A DNA stretch of 64,000 bases from Nitzschia sp. pyKryTriq1 (taxonomy: Eukaryota > Bacillariophyta > Bacillariophyceae > Bacillariales > Bacillariaceae). A program made the translations under genes and the position numbers. Every line of letters starts with the position of its first letter. The first letter of the stretch is position 1. Location of the stretch: NCBI GenBank assembly GCA_956465555.1, contig OY101125.1:126501-190500 (forward strand), given 5' to 3'. Under the pieces are notes generated by a model. That model saw nothing but the letters and a program-made list of their open reading frames with translations, did no database searches and was not told the origin of the DNA. Positions 10,558 to 21,180 of the stretch are shown here, in pieces.

Positions 10558-11703
10558 ATGGGAGGCTCTCAGTCTCTGGAAGAAGATGTGGAAGCCAATG
10601 TGCTGCTTCCGCAGCTCCTTGAAACCAACGCTGACGTCGATTGGCAGTTAGTCCGGCGATGTCTTCGACGCAGCCCAGAACAAGCCTGCTTGTACGCCCA
10701 TGGGGTCGAGCCGAGCATGCTGCTCCGAGCAATCCAGCGATCAGCTCCAGTAGATGTGGTGGAGCTTTTGATTGATAGCGATGAGGACGCAAAAGATCAA
10801 TTCTCAGCCAGCGGCGAAACAGTGCTGCATTCTGCCTGCAACAACAGCGCAATTGCGAGTCTCCTTCTGAAGAGATGCCCCGGGCAGGCGTCAACAAAGG
10901 ACCACCTCGGGCGGTTACCGTTGCATCTCTGCACAAATGTCGATGCGGCACATCGCCTGATCCAAGCCTATCCAGCTGCATTGGCTGTGCGATCTGGAGA
11001 ATTTGGTTCCCTCCCTTTGCACTGTGCGCTCGCTCAGGAACGATTGGACGTTGACCTGTTGCGGGCATTGGGAGACCAATCTTTGCACCTGCTTAGAAAG
11101 GGGGGTGTATTGGCAAGGGACAAAAAGGGCAAGACGCCACTTCTGCAACTGTTGGACCGTCTAGAAAGCGATCTTCAAGACGACCTATGGAACGTGCTGA
11201 GGGAGTGGATGGCTCGATTCTGCCAAGGTGGACTTGAGCTACATACGCATATTGAATATGGCTGCTGCAAGTCGCAACGGTTGATGGAAAAGGCACTCGA
11301 GAGTTTTCCTACAGAAGAAATTATGCGGCGAGACAAGTGGGGAAGGACGCCGTTACATCTCGCCGCCATCAATGGAGAATGCGACGCCGATGCGTTGGAA
11401 ACTCTGATCAAAGCAAATCCAAAGGCCCCACGTATGACTGACAATGATGGACGCCTCCCAATAGATGTTGCAGCAGAGTCCCCTAACACCAAGCCTCAGT
11501 GCCTGGCACTTCTGATGAAAGGAGAGCCACGAGCCATTAGCACGCGTGACTTAAAGAATCTGTACTACCCTTTCTTGACTTCAGCCTTGGCACCTGAGCA
11601 AAACGCGACAAATACGTATTTCTTGTTGAGGGCCCAACCTGAGGTTTTGGCGATAAGTACACGTACACGCCCGGAAGTTCTTGCATATTATCAAAAACCA
11701 TGA
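10558..11703 (+). CDS. Ankyrin-repeat protein
   Basis: Single exon of 381 residues starting at the ATG at 10558 (MGGSQSLEED); the longer frame begins with TTG. Ankyrin helices are seen at GETVLHSACNNSAIASLLLK (about residues 85-104), GRLPLHLCTNVDAAHRLIQA (about 117-136), GSLPLHCALAQERLDVDLLR, GKTPLLQLLDRL, and the best-formed copy GRTPLHLAAINGECDADALE (about 261-280) followed by DGRLPIDVAAE. Spacing between copies is somewhat irregular, as in many diatom ankyrin proteins. Ankyrin repeats bind proteins. No enzymatic domain, signal peptide or membrane segment is seen, so a cytosolic scaffold or adaptor is the most one can infer. It is convergent with the alpha-MPP gene, 136 bp away. Confidence 0.85.
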   Translation: MGGSQSLEEDVEANVLLPQLLETNADVDWQLVRRCLRRSPEQACLYAHGVEPSMLLRAIQRSAPVDVVELLIDSDEDAKDQFSASGETVLHSACNNSAIASLLLKRCPGQASTKDHLGRLPLHLCTNVDAAHRLIQAYPAALAVRSGEFGSLPLHCALAQERLDVDLLRALGDQSLHLLRKGGVLARDKKGKTPLLQLLDRLESDLQDDLWNVLREWMARFCQGGLELHTHIEYGCCKSQRLMEKALESFPTEEIMRRDKWGRTPLHLAAINGECDADALETLIKANPKAPRMTDNDGRLPIDVAAESPNTKPQCLALLMKGEPRAISTRDLKNLYYPFLTSALAPEQNATNTYFLLRAQPEVLAISTRTRPEVLAYYQKP

Positions 11704-11839
11704 TCGATACCTCCACGAGCATCGGAAACATTGCTACATTACGAAATCCTCCTACTCTGCTCAACTATGAACAAGATAAACTGTATAGTCCTACAGTAGA
11801 TGCATGTACTTGGAAATAAATTGCGCCCAATTTTTACAT

Positions 11840-13725
11840 TCACCGAAACCATTTCGATACCTCCTCGTGCACCGGGACTCGATCCAAATGGCTCCCCGTC
11901 GACGCAAGCGTTGGGTTTTCTTTTAACATATCCTGTACCAGTCTTTGAATATCATCGGCCGAAACGGCATCAATCTTGGCACACGTAGTCGCAGCACCCT
12001 CTCGTTTGCCGTAAGTCAAGACCTGGCGGCCCATATCCTCAAAAAGAATCAACCTCGACTCAAGTTGAGTCAACACATTGCATTTCAGCATGTTTCTTGC
12101 TCTGGAAAGTTCAATAGGACTTACTGGCTGCACAGCTAGGCGAGCCAGTTGGTCTCCTAGAATGGTGACGAGATCAGTGATTCTTGTTGGCACGGCCGTA
12201 CTGGCACTGACCCCAAATAGACCACCTTCCTCTGCGAAGCTAGTGAAAGCTTCCGCTGATTCCAGAAAACCATATCTGTTGAGTACCTGTTGGTACATTC
12301 GAGAATACATCCCCTTGCCAGGCCCTCCAGCAGAAAATGAGCTGCCTCCACCTAGAAGCATCTGCAGCACACATGCAGTGACCATTGAGTCCGAGTGCCA
12401 GCCTCCTACCGGGAATGCCAATGCGACATGGCAGTACTCTTCGGATGGTAGTGTCTGAGAGTAAATCGACGGTTGCTCTGACTTCCCAATCTGATAGGAC
12501 CCCCCTCTGTACTTGCTTGGAATAGTGGTTGGTGCAGACTTTTGAGACACATGGCCAAAGAATTCTTTTGTAAGACCAACTAAACTTTCGTGTGAGATTC
12601 CCGCCCCTGCCACAACCATGTTCTGCGGATTATTCCTGATACAACTGTTGAAGAATTCTTCAACGAGTGGCGGGGAAAGCAGAGGAATTGTCTCGGGCGT
12701 TGCGAAGTGAAGTTTCCCCAGTTGTTGATCAGGTCCGTATGCAGCAACTTGCAACGCTTCTCCCAAAACAAGTTGCGGCATTTGTTCCTGAGCTTGGAAA
12801 GCCATGACATCCAACGCATGATAAAAGTCTTCTACAGCATCCGAAATTTTTGGTTCCAGGACAACATCCGCCAGCATGCCCATCGCGGAACGCACGTTTG
12901 GTCTGAGAATATCTATACAATGGAGTGTCTGTTCTCTTGAATGGCTGACAAACCTGGTGGCCCCCCAGTCCTGTAAAAGTTCAGTGATCTCCATGCCTGT
13001 GAAATTTTTGGTCGATCCGAATGCCATTGTTTCCAGCACGTGGATGATCCCCGGCGTAGGCTCGTGGCGACTACCCACATTTGTTAATACGCCGATCGTT
13101 GTCATTTGGCCGTATGTCTCCTGCGAAATGGCAAAGGTTGAGCGAATATCACGATAGTCTATTGCGAACAAATTCAAAAAAAAGACTCCTTGCTTAAAAA
13201 CAGATGAATGTATTCGTAGCTCACCTGAGAAACGACTCGAATGCCATTCTCCAGTTTTGTGATACAAGTCTCTGGCGCTGCCAGCTCGTCCGAGGGAAAG
13301 TTTGGGGGTACAAAGTTGGGTACAGCTTTAGTGATTGGCAGGCTGTTGAGCTTGAGGGAATCTAGAGAGCGTTTCGTTTCATTTCGCAGCTGTTCCCGTT
13401 GTTCTCTGGTTAGCGCGGAGCGATCGTCGAAGGGGTCTGCCGGAGAGTGCAGCTTGGGAGACGTGGATTGATCGATTTTCTCGGGAGAGACATCTTTGGC
13501 GTTCGTCACGGTGATCTCCGGTGCCTCTGTTCGAGTGGGGTACTCGTAGATCGAGAACGACGGGGTTTCGGTGGATGCAGAAAAGGAACGGGAAAGAAGA
13601 GGTGCAAGAACTCCTGCAGGAACTCGTGCTTGTGCAGCGAGTGGAAGTACTCGTAGCGCTCTTATCTTTCCGCCCAGAGTGCTGCGTGCCACAGCGACAC
13701 CTCTCCTGGAAGCCGATGCAAACAT
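11840..13725 (-). CDS. PMPCA: Mitochondrial processing peptidase, alpha subunit
   Basis: Two exons: 13725-13225 and 13120-11840. The intron 13224-13121 has donor CAG/GTGAGC and acceptor TTCGCAG, and the product is 593 residues. The start MFASASRRGVAVARSTLGGK is an Arg/Ser/Ala-rich mitochondrial presequence. Alpha-MPP pairs with beta-MPP in the matrix (or within complex III) to remove such presequences. Diagnostic features are the degenerate zinc motif HVLETMAF, in which the second His of the beta subunit's HxxEH is replaced, and the glycine-rich substrate loop GGGSSFSAGGPGKGMYSRMY near residue 380. The exon join reads GIRVVSQ/ETYGQMTTIGVL, continuous with the family. The roughly 115 residues before the peptidase domain are longer than usual. 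Confidence 0.93.
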
Positions 13726-14248
13726 AATAGCACCAATACAATGCTTGTTTTGGAGTATTACTCCTGTGAAAGACGACAAGAGTGCGGCGGGTCCATTTAT
13801 GCGTGCTTGATTCTTTCTCTCTACCGACCGGTATCATCTCGTCTGCTTTCATCGATCGGGCGGTCACCATCAAACAGACGCAGTAGACGAGTACCAGGTA
13901 CTCAGTACATACGGTACGTGTATTGTATCGCTACACGTACCGGTACTGTACTCAGACTACCTAGAGGTATTATCGCGCGTGATCCGTGCGCGTACCAGCT
14001 ACAGACCGTCGAATCAATCGCGTCAAACCCACCGCGGCAGTCTCAAAAGTCCAAACACGCACTGTGAGCGCCACTAATATTATCCAGTGAAAGCGGTATG
14101 AATACTGGTAAGGTGATGAATAGATTATACCCATGTACTTTTGCGACCGCGGTAGACAATGCATCCTCATCATATTATGCATCCGCATACCGCATACCGC
14201 AACATCATACATAATACCATATTCTCAATACAAATCGACTGAAAGAAC
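13726..14248. promoter_or_regulatory. Divergent promoter region between alpha-MPP and U2AF1
   Basis: 523 bp lie between the two start codons of oppositely transcribed housekeeping genes, so both promoters and 5'UTRs must be here. A run of GGTAC/TACCGGTA-type words covers about 13891-13950. No TATA box can be assigned with confidence. No other gene is seen. Confidence 0.55.
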
Positions 14249-15423
14249 ATGGCGGCCCATCTTGCAAGAATTCACGGCACCGAGGAGGACAAGGCAAGTT
14301 CATAGTTATATGTTGTACAATATATATTGTACATTGTACGAAGTGTACTGCGGCAATGTGGCACGAGGTTTTTGCGCACCATTTTCATTTCAGAGGCGTC
14401 GCCAATCGAGGACGACTCGTAACCGTACTCGTGGCTTTCTTTCACTCTTACTCTCTCACTCACACACACCCGCTTCATTTCAACAGGTCAACTGCCCCTT
14501 CTACTACAAAATAGGAGCATGTCGCCACTCCGATCGCTGCTCTCGCCTGCACCACAAGCCGGCTTTCAGTCCCACGTTGTTGGTCAAGGTAGGTGCAGTA
14601 TTCGTGCTGTACGAGTATCACTGTGAAGACTAGCTTCGATTATCCTCCCCGTCTCACCCACGCGCTTTTTGTTCAAAACAAAGCATCTCTACCGCCACCC
14701 CCAACGCCTGGCAGAGCTACAGCAGGCGGCCACAGCCGGGCCCGCAATCGTAGATCACGAGAAGGCGCAGGAGGACTTTCTCGTTTTCTACGAGGATCTA
14801 TACATGGAATTCTCAAAGTTTGGTAGAATCGACGCCTTGCATGTCTGCGATAATCTAGGTGATCACATGATCGGACACGTCTATTGCAAGTTTACAGATG
14901 AGGAGGATGCGTCAGACGCGCTTCAAGTCATGAACGACCGCTACTATGATGGACGGAAGATGGAGGTAGAATTCAGCCCTGTCCAGAATTTTCAAGAGGT
15001 AAGAACACACCCAGCGTTCATATTCAAAGGTGATGGTAATGGCAATGGCAGCGATAACGAAGTACTTGTCTCACAACTATGCCACCATATCACCAGGCTC
15101 GCTGTCGAGACTTCGATGAAGAAAATTGTGCTAGGGGGGGATTCTGTAATTTTATGCACGTCAAACCTGTGCCTCTGTGCTTGGTCCGGTCACTTGAGGA
15201 AGACGCCGAACATGATCGGCGTCGAGAAGAAGATGAGCGTAGGGACAAGGAAAGGGATGAGCGCAGAGCTCGTAAAAGGGCGAAGCGAAAGAGGCGAGAT
15301 GATCGGGATTCTTCGAGGAAGCGTTCGCGGAAATCATCACGGCGATCAAGAAGTCGATCGGTCAGTTCGGAAGGTTCTGGTGACGACGACGACGACGATG
15401 ATGATCGCTCCTACGAAAAGTAA
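14249..15423 (+). CDS. U2AF1: U2 snRNP auxiliary factor, small subunit (U2AF35)
   Basis: Four exons: 14249-14293, 14487-14588, 14684-14998 and 15097-15423, giving 262 residues. The U2AF small subunit recognises the 3' splice-site AG in the nucleus with U2AF65. Zinc finger 1 is C18-x8-C27-x5-C33-x3-H37 ([20 protein letters not shown]). The central pseudo-RRM contains [20 protein letters not shown], which matches the conserved [15 protein letters not shown] of animals. Zinc finger 2 is C157-x7-C165-x5-C171-x3-H175 ([16 protein letters not shown]). The tail is Arg/Ser/Asp rich with an RSRSRS element. Intron 1 has a GC donor (AAG/GCAAGT), while introns 2 and 3 are GT-AG. The gene is divergent from alpha-MPP. 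Confidence 0.96.
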
Positions 15424-16029
15424 AAGTGGGCGCTGCTCCAGCAGTCCACTACTCGTATTCAGGTAGAAGTTGGCTGCACCTACTTTTGGATACTTGGAGA
15501 TGAGCGGCGGGATATGTCATGTTTTCGCAAATCGACTCGTCCAACGTTTACGTTGAACTCGGTCGCTTCTATAACACTTCAAATAGAAACGACAAGTATC
15601 TACTCCTGTACTATTCATTATACTATGTATCGATAGTACACCAAAACAAATAGTTGTTTCGTTTTGTCATTCCTCTGAAGTAGAGAGTCTTTCGCAACAA
15701 TCTGAAATCTGTTACTCCGTGGCTGATGGCTGACAGACAGACGTATTTTCAGGCCAATTCGGGGGATTTTGCACGGTAGGGTAAACATTATTTGCCAGCA
15801 GGCTAGAAACCCCAAAAGAACGTATCTTTTTTGCCTGGGAGCTTGCTGTGAGATCCATATCGGTACTATTGTACCGGTACCTGGTACCGCACCGGTACAT
15901 ATGCGCCGCCGCGATCGATCATCTCTTTTCGCGTAACACTAACTACTTGTCCTGTACTCCGGGCTCCGGAATGTATGTGCTGCATTCTTTCTACTTTGAA
16001 TTGATCTAACCCTCCATAACAAGTCAAAG
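15424..16029. other. Intergenic between U2AF1 and the fucosidase gene
   Basis: No gene is supported. A cluster of TACCGGTA/GGTACC words lies at 15861-15900 in the upstream region of the fucosidase. Minus-strand frames of 62 to 92 codons (15618-16148) overlap each other and cross the fucosidase start; they are taken as chance. Confidence 0.5.
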
Positions 16030-18060
16030 ATGCTGTATGCACTGTTGTGGCTCTGTTTCCTGCCTCTGCTCTCCGTTGCCTTCGACGCAACATGGGAATC
16101 ATTGGACTCTCGAAAGCTGCCGGATTGGTATCCCGTAAGTGCACGCATGCTGCGCTACACTGCTTCTAATCAACGCAAAACCTACAGCAGAGAAACTACA
16201 TCGACTCTCACAATACCTCCTCTCGCACTTGATGGTACACGTACTACCACTACTACCACAAAATCAGGACGCAAAGCTTGGAATCTTCATTCACTGGGTA
16301 GGTTGTTTGGAAAGAGAGAAAGAGACAGGATGCTGCCAGAAGCACAATTTTCCCGATTTTCTTCTAATTCCTGAGTGTTCGTTTCGCATCAATACAGGGC
16401 GTGTTCAGCGTTCCTTCCTACGGATCAGAGTGGTTCTGGAATCGCTGGGCCGACCGGAACAATAAGGAATACAATGTAAGCACGCACTGGAGAGTTTACC
16501 TCTGTTCAAAAATGGGCTAGCGTCTAACTTGTTTGTTTTGAACTGTAGCACTATCAGGCTTTTGTAAACGCTACAGAAAATACCCGCTTCGCCTATCCAG
16601 ATTATGTCCATCGTTTTGGTGAGTTCTTGTTCTCATGTTGTAACCATTCATAGCCTTGCTTTCTAACATTATGTATAATAAACACAAACAAGATGCTACT
16701 CTTTATGACCCGTCGTTTTGGACTGAGATTTTCGCCAAAGCGGGCGCTCAGTATGTCGTCTTGACAAGCAAACACCACGAAGGTAAGACTGCCACACACT
16801 TTGGAGAGTGCAAGTTTGTAGAAGCCAAACACGTCTAACTTCGAGCAGGTTTTTGCATGTGGGATAGTCGGAAGATCCCCAGTACATGGAATTGGAACAG
16901 TCTAGATGTCGGACCACGCCGAGATTTGTTGGGTGACCTGGCAACGGCAGTACGAAATGGAGTATCGGTCCAGACTAAGAAAAATCTTAGGTTCGGGGCG
17001 TACCATTCATTGTACGAATGGTGAGTGCTTGTGGGAAATGGTCTTTGCAGTTATACGATGCACATCTCTCTTGCTTGAAGGTGGCTCATCACCTTATTTG
17101 AACGAATGCAGGTTCAACCCGGCATATCTCCATGACAAAGGCAACAATTTCTCGTCAAGCCTTTTTGTAGACAGCAAGACAATGCCCGAGCTCTACGAGT
17201 TGGTTGAAAAGTATAAACTTGAAGTGATCTGGAGTGACGGTGACTGGGAAGCTAGTCCCGAGTACTGGAAGAGCAAAGAGTTTCTCGCTTGGTTGGCGAC
17301 GAATTCCAGTGTGAAAGATACAGTAGTTTGGAATGATCGATGGGGGCAAGGCACAAGATGCAAACACGGATCTTATTGGAATTGTGCAGATCGTTATTTG
17401 CCCAATTCGACAGTCGACCACTACTTCGAGTCCTGTATGACATTAGATAAGTCCTCGTGGGGCGCGAATCGCAGATCTTCAGCCGAAAACTATTTGACGA
17501 CCAAGGAGCTTCTCGACACGTTGGTTAAGACGATATCTCGGAACGGAAATCTCTTAATCAATGTAGGGCCATCGGCTGATGGGACGATCAATCCAATCAT
17601 GGTCGATAGATTGCTAGAGATGGGAAAGTGGCTCTCTGTGAATAGCGAGGGCGTGTACAGCACGAGATCCTGGGCGAACTGTTCAGAAGAAGATGAAACA
17701 ATCATGTATACACGGTCGGTGGGTCTAGAGGGTGGTGACGTGCTTTACGTCTTTCTTACGAAATGGAAAAATGAGATCACACTATCTTGCCCAGAACCCA
17801 CTGCGTCTACGAGGGTGCGCATGCTGGGAGTAAAGGAAGGCAGCGCACCCAAAGTGGTGGTGAACCGTTCCGACCCGTCGGGATCTTTGAAAAAGGAAGC
17901 TATGACCATTGAGCTACCTTCCCTCACACCAGACATTATCCCTTGCCAACACATTTGGGTACTTGCAATCGAAGGTCTGGGAAATCTAGACCTCCAGCCA
18001 CATTCAAGTGTGGGAACAACAAAGGAAGCAGGAGCGACAACAAGGTTGCAGATGACATGA
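16030..18060 (+). CDS. Alpha-L-fucosidase, glycoside hydrolase family 29
   Basis: Seven exons: 16030-16134, 16268-16297, 16398-16475, 16549-16618, 16693-16782, 16849-17020 and 17112-18060. All introns are GT-AG of 66-133 nt, and the product is 497 residues. A signal peptide ([18 protein letters not shown]) sends it to the secretory pathway. GH29 enzymes release alpha-linked L-fucose with retention. Family landmarks run in order: [46 protein letters not shown], and VIWSDGDW, in which Asp224 is the expected nucleophile. These are followed by the [14 protein letters not shown] segment. Exon 2 is only 30 nt. The last 120 residues form the usual beta-sandwich-type tail with N-glycosylation sequons. 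A lysosome-like or extracellular role in fucosylated glycan turnover is inferred. Confidence 0.95.
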
Positions 18061-18297
18061 TCGATGTAGATTAATTCGATTCTCCTATGACATTCGTTGC
18101 TGGTATCTAGATGGAAGCTCCAAGATTGCTTGGGCCGATCCAGTTCTTTTTAAACATTTTCAGGATCACTGCAATAGAGAGTACAGCTATTAGTCCTATT
18201 AGATGGTCCAGTCTCGCTACAGAGTATTGAGAATTGCTTTAGATACCTTTTATACCCACGACTGACTCGACTCTCACCTAAATTACGGTAGGACTTG

Positions 18298-18396
18298 TAC
18301 CGTACCGTACCGGTACAGTACAGAACAGTACCAGTGCTGTGGTACAGCACACTGGTACCGGTACCTGGGTACGGTACAGTACCTGGTACCCGGTAC
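18298..18396. repeat. GTACC/TACCGGTA-rich tract
   Basis: About 100 bp composed mainly of GTACCGTACCGGTACAG, GGTACCGGTACCTGG and CCTGGTACCCGGTAC words. Most of it is locally self-complementary and could fold into hairpins. It is not a clean tandem repeat, since spacing varies. Confidence 0.7.
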
Positions 18397-18735
18397 AAGA
18401 CTGGCGCGCCCCGTTCCTCTTGGTAACATACCGCGGTTGACTACATAATCTCGTCGTTGTTCATAACCGGCGCCGCCAGCACACTGCTGCGGCGGCGACC
18501 GATACGAGTATTTCGCGATGATGATGACGCGATGACAGATATGATGGAAATGCATCTTCATTCTTCCTTGCTGCAGGCCGAGATCCGAAATCAAACACCA
18601 TCATAAAAAGAAAAAAGACCAGACCCTCAGTTACCCAGTAGAAGTACAGTACCAGAAACCACGATATCTAAAATGAGTGTGCCGATGTGTAAGTTGAGCG
18701 CTGAGCGTTGAGCGTTGACCGGGAAAATCGTTGTC

Positions 18736-18784
18736 TGTACCGGTACTGCGTACCCGTACCGGTACCGGTACCGGTACCGGTATG
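18736..18784. repeat. Tandem (GGTACC)n-type palindromic tract upstream of elongin B
   Basis: The tract holds TGTACCGGTACTGCGTACCC and then an unbroken run of CGGTAC hexamers (18754-18782), which is perfectly self-complementary. It lies in the presumed promoter or 5'UTR of the elongin B gene. Confidence 0.75.
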
Positions 18785-18837
18785 CTTGTAGATACGAAAT
18801 ACGGGTTGTACTTCTACTTTAGTCGTGCAGTACCGCT

Positions 18838-19272
18838 ATGGCCAATCCAACCAGGTCACCTCGTCTCACTCCTCTTCTAGACTTACGCGTCAAGCGACAG
18901 AACCAATGCTATTTCATCATGTGCCAGCCGGAGGATACGGTGGGCTTTGTGAAGGAACAAGTAGCGTTGGCCAACAAGGTGAGCAGAGACGGATGGATTT
19001 GTCGAGTGAACATGAACATGAACATGAACACCGCTACTCGCTAGTCGTAAGAAGTCTTCAGTCTCACCAACCGTTCGCTCAAGGAATACAAAGCGGACCA
19101 AATGCGACTGATCATTCCTAAAGACAATACGATTCTCGCTGACGACGACAAGCTCCAAAAACACGAGGACCACATCAAAAACGAGGCAGAACTGCACGTA
19201 GTTTTCCAAATCGCCGACGGGGAATGGGAAGACGTCGCCATAGCAGAGACACAGGCTGGAGACAGGCCATAA
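18838..19272 (+). CDS. ELOB: Elongin B-like ubiquitin-fold protein
   Basis: Two exons, 18838-18978 and 19084-19272, giving 109 residues. Elongin B is the ubiquitin-like partner of elongin C in cullin E3 ligases and in the elongin elongation factor. The first exon gives a beta-hairpin and helix (QCYFIMCQPEDTVGFVKEQV). The second continues EYKADQMRLIIPKDNTILAD, then HVVFQIADGEWEDV, which parallels elongin B DEQRLYKDDQLLDDGKT and GLAFRADDTFEAL. Exon 1 ends in phase 0 at AAG/GTGAGC. The only AG acceptor nearby that keeps the frame without a stop is CTCAAG/GAATAC at 19083/19084; the earlier TAG and AAG candidates break the frame or hit a stop. The intron holds a short AACATG microsatellite. Other ubiquitin-like proteins remain possible. 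Confidence 0.72.
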
Positions 19273-19432
19273 AAATGCCTGACGACAGATGACAGCTCAT
19301 CCACTCCACAAATTTGGGTGATGAGATGCTATGGAAATACGACCCAGCAACAATCTCTATTACTCTTTCAGGAGAAAAAGAAACTAGGCTGCGCCTTTTG
19401 CCCCACCAGTCGAACGTTGTTACTTGTTACTT

Positions 19433-20617
19433 CTATTCGACCTCCAAGATTTCTTCTTCGTCGTCGTCATCTTCACGCAAAGTTTCTTCCAGAATCTCCT
19501 CTTCGTCATCGTCTTCCCTCCAAGTCTCTTCGACAATTTCGCATTCAGCATCTTCGTGAATCGTTTCCTCTACTTCTACTTCATCATGCTCCGTTTCGTC
19601 AACAAACTCCTCAAACGATCGTTCGCTCTCCCCCATCAATAGACACGACGCGCCGAGATCCGTCGTCGAATCAACCAGCACGTCTGCATCCAGTACTTGA
19701 CTGTCCTCCGAATTGGGACCTGGTAGAAGTTCACACCCCTGATCATCACTCGATTGTATTCGTACTCGTATCGGCGCCCCTCGGCTCTCGGTCTTCAATA
19801 CCTCGCTCGTCATTCCCCCCTTTCCCCCTTGCGCAGTTTCGCCCCCATGTGAATGCCCGGCAGACCGTCTCTTAAAAAGATTTTCCAATGAGGTCTGCGC
19901 TTCCCCGGATTTAGTTTCCTCTTCTGTGAGATCCTGCTTGACCTCCTTCTTGTAATCGTAGTGCTGCTTCAGATATTTGTACAGTTCAGGTAGCGGTGTG
20001 CGTCTCATCATAGTTTCAGCATTCAAATTCTCCCCCTTGTATACGATTGGAATGAGAGCTCTACAGGCTGCTTCCATATCTTCTGGTTCGGGGTCACGCT
20101 CAAACCAACGTTCGATGACCTGTTCTTCGTACTCATATGCCTCGGAACCATCGTCCTCTGCATCTACTTCTACTCTTACCGAATCTACCACCTGGACTTT
20201 TGGACTGGCGGCAGCAGCGGCCGCGGCAACCGCAGCCTTTCTTTCGCGGAAGAGCTTTTGCATCGAGGAATGGACTGATTCCATGTAATCTTCGTCGTCC
20301 AAGTCTTCGCCTGGGTCTGGGTCTGATGGGTCGGGGGCTGCTTCCACTTCTTGCTCCGAAAACGACCCTGAATTCTCCACTATCTCTTCGTATTCAACGG
20401 CGGTATCGCCAGCAGACGCAGATTCCTCGTGCTGTGCCGGCATCTTTGCCTCCTTCGCAGCCTGCAGTTGGCGCGCCTCTGCCATCAAAGAAGACTTGAT
20501 GGAAGCCAGAAAATCCTCGTCTCCCAACGACTCCTCATCGTCCACAAACTCTTCATCCACGAACTCTTCGTCTTCATAGTATTCTTCGGTCATTGCTTGC
20601 ATCTCTATGCACTGCAT
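19433..20617 (-). CDS. Acidic protein sharing modules with the neighbouring giant protein
   Basis: Single exon, up to 394 residues. ATGs at residues 1, 6 and 9 are possible; the third (MTEEYYEDEEFVDEEFV) aligns best with the start of the giant ([19 protein letters not shown]). Two copies of a motif of form D-E-D-[FY]-[LM]-x-S-[IV]-x-S-S-[LM] occur near residues 34-50 and 110-125. Residues about 168-226 hold one copy of an unassigned module (IERWFERDPEPEDMEAACRA, then LPELYKYLKQHY). The C-terminus is strongly acidic with a repeated EEILE-type ending. There are no membrane segments or signal peptide. It lies 563 bp downstream of the giant gene on the same strand, so tandem duplication and divergence is the simplest origin. 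Function is unknown. Confidence 0.8.
   Translation of the reverse strand: MQCIEMQAMTEEYYEDEEFVDEEFVDDEESLGDEDFLASIKSSLMAEARQLQAAKEAKMPAQHEESASAGDTAVEYEEIVENSGSFSEQEVEAAPDPSDPDPGEDLDDEDYMESVHSSMQKLFRERKAAVAAAAAAASPKVQVVDSVRVEVDAEDDGSEAYEYEEQVIERWFERDPEPEDMEAACRALIPIVYKGENLNAETMMRRTPLPELYKYLKQHYDYKKEVKQDLTEEETKSGEAQTSLENLFKRRSAGHSHGGETAQGGKGGMTSEVLKTESRGAPIRVRIQSSDDQGCELLPGPNSEDSQVLDADVLVDSTTDLGASCLLMGESERSFEEFVDETEHDEVEVEETIHEDAECEIVEETWREDDDEEEILEETLREDDDDEEEILEVE
19940..20116 (-). other. Module A, copy in the small acidic protein
   Basis: This is a 59-residue segment with the pattern [IV]-E-[KR]-W-[ILF]-E-R-[ND], P-E-D, A-C-R-x-L, [YH]-x-[GD]-[ED], [ML]-[LM]-R-R, L-Y-x-Y-L. It matches three copies in the giant protein (33626-33772, 33067-33252, 32515-32700). 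Predicted all-helical from its composition. I cannot name a family for it. Confidence 0.75.
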
Positions 20618-21180
20618 GCTACTCGACGAAGCAAGGCTTACAAAATACCTGTAGCGGCGGAGCCTACCGGTAGCGACGACTGTAGGGTACAGGTACTGTA
20701 ATGTGAAAGTAGTTGAATAGAATTGAATATCTCTTTGTTCCTATGCGCTATCGTGTAGTGCGTGCTATGCGGTGTGAAAAAAAGTGAAAAGTCGATAGTC
20801 GATGTCGCGGTCGATCCGGTCATTTATCAAAAACCAAAATAACGTCGAAAAACAAGTTGCTTTTGTAGCGAAGACCTGAAAAAAGCCAGCAAAAGAGCAT
20901 ACGAATTGCGCGCCCGCACCCTCAGTGACGCGAGGCAGACGTGCGAAGTAGAGTACAGTAGGTACCGGTACAGTACACTGTACACTGTACAGTGCTGTAC
21001 TGGTACCGGTAAGATTACTACAGTACGTACGGTTGACAATTCAAAATACTGTACCGTAGGAGGGGACGAAGAATAGACAGGAGTGATACACTACTACTAC
21101 TACTAGAAGTAGAGAGAATAGGGTAACTTATGCACATGAGGCATCACCAATTTCATCGATTACTAATGTCATCCGTATCG
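20618..21180. other. Intergenic between the giant gene and its small relative
   Basis: This 563-bp gap holds the 3' flank of the giant gene and the promoter of the small acidic gene (both minus strand). A palindrome-rich tract (20961-21012) combines GGTACCGGTAC with nested ACTGTACA/TGTACAGT words that could form a long hairpin. A CTACTACTACTACTAG microsatellite lies at about 21089-21106. No gene is seen. Confidence 0.55.
20961..21012. repeat. Palindrome-rich GTAC tract
   Basis: GGTACCGGTACAGTACACTG is followed by TACACTGTACAGTGCTGTAC and TGGTACCGGTA. Several nested inverted repeats are visible by eye, so a stem-loop in DNA or in a 5'UTR is plausible. Confidence 0.65.

Larger units (their letters stand above)
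18061..18837. other. Intergenic between fucosidase and elongin B, rich in TACCGGTA-type runs
   Basis: No ORF looks coding; minus frames 18150-18398 and 18283-18594 are translations of the GTAC-rich runs. Two dense motif tracts are listed separately (18298-18396 and 18736-18784). The second ends 53 bp before the elongin B start codon. Confidence 0.55.

Noticed and set aside
18298-18784. TACCGGTA tracts as terminal inverted repeats of a DNA transposon
   Set aside because: The same words occur in nearly every gap without paired ends, target duplications or a transposase.
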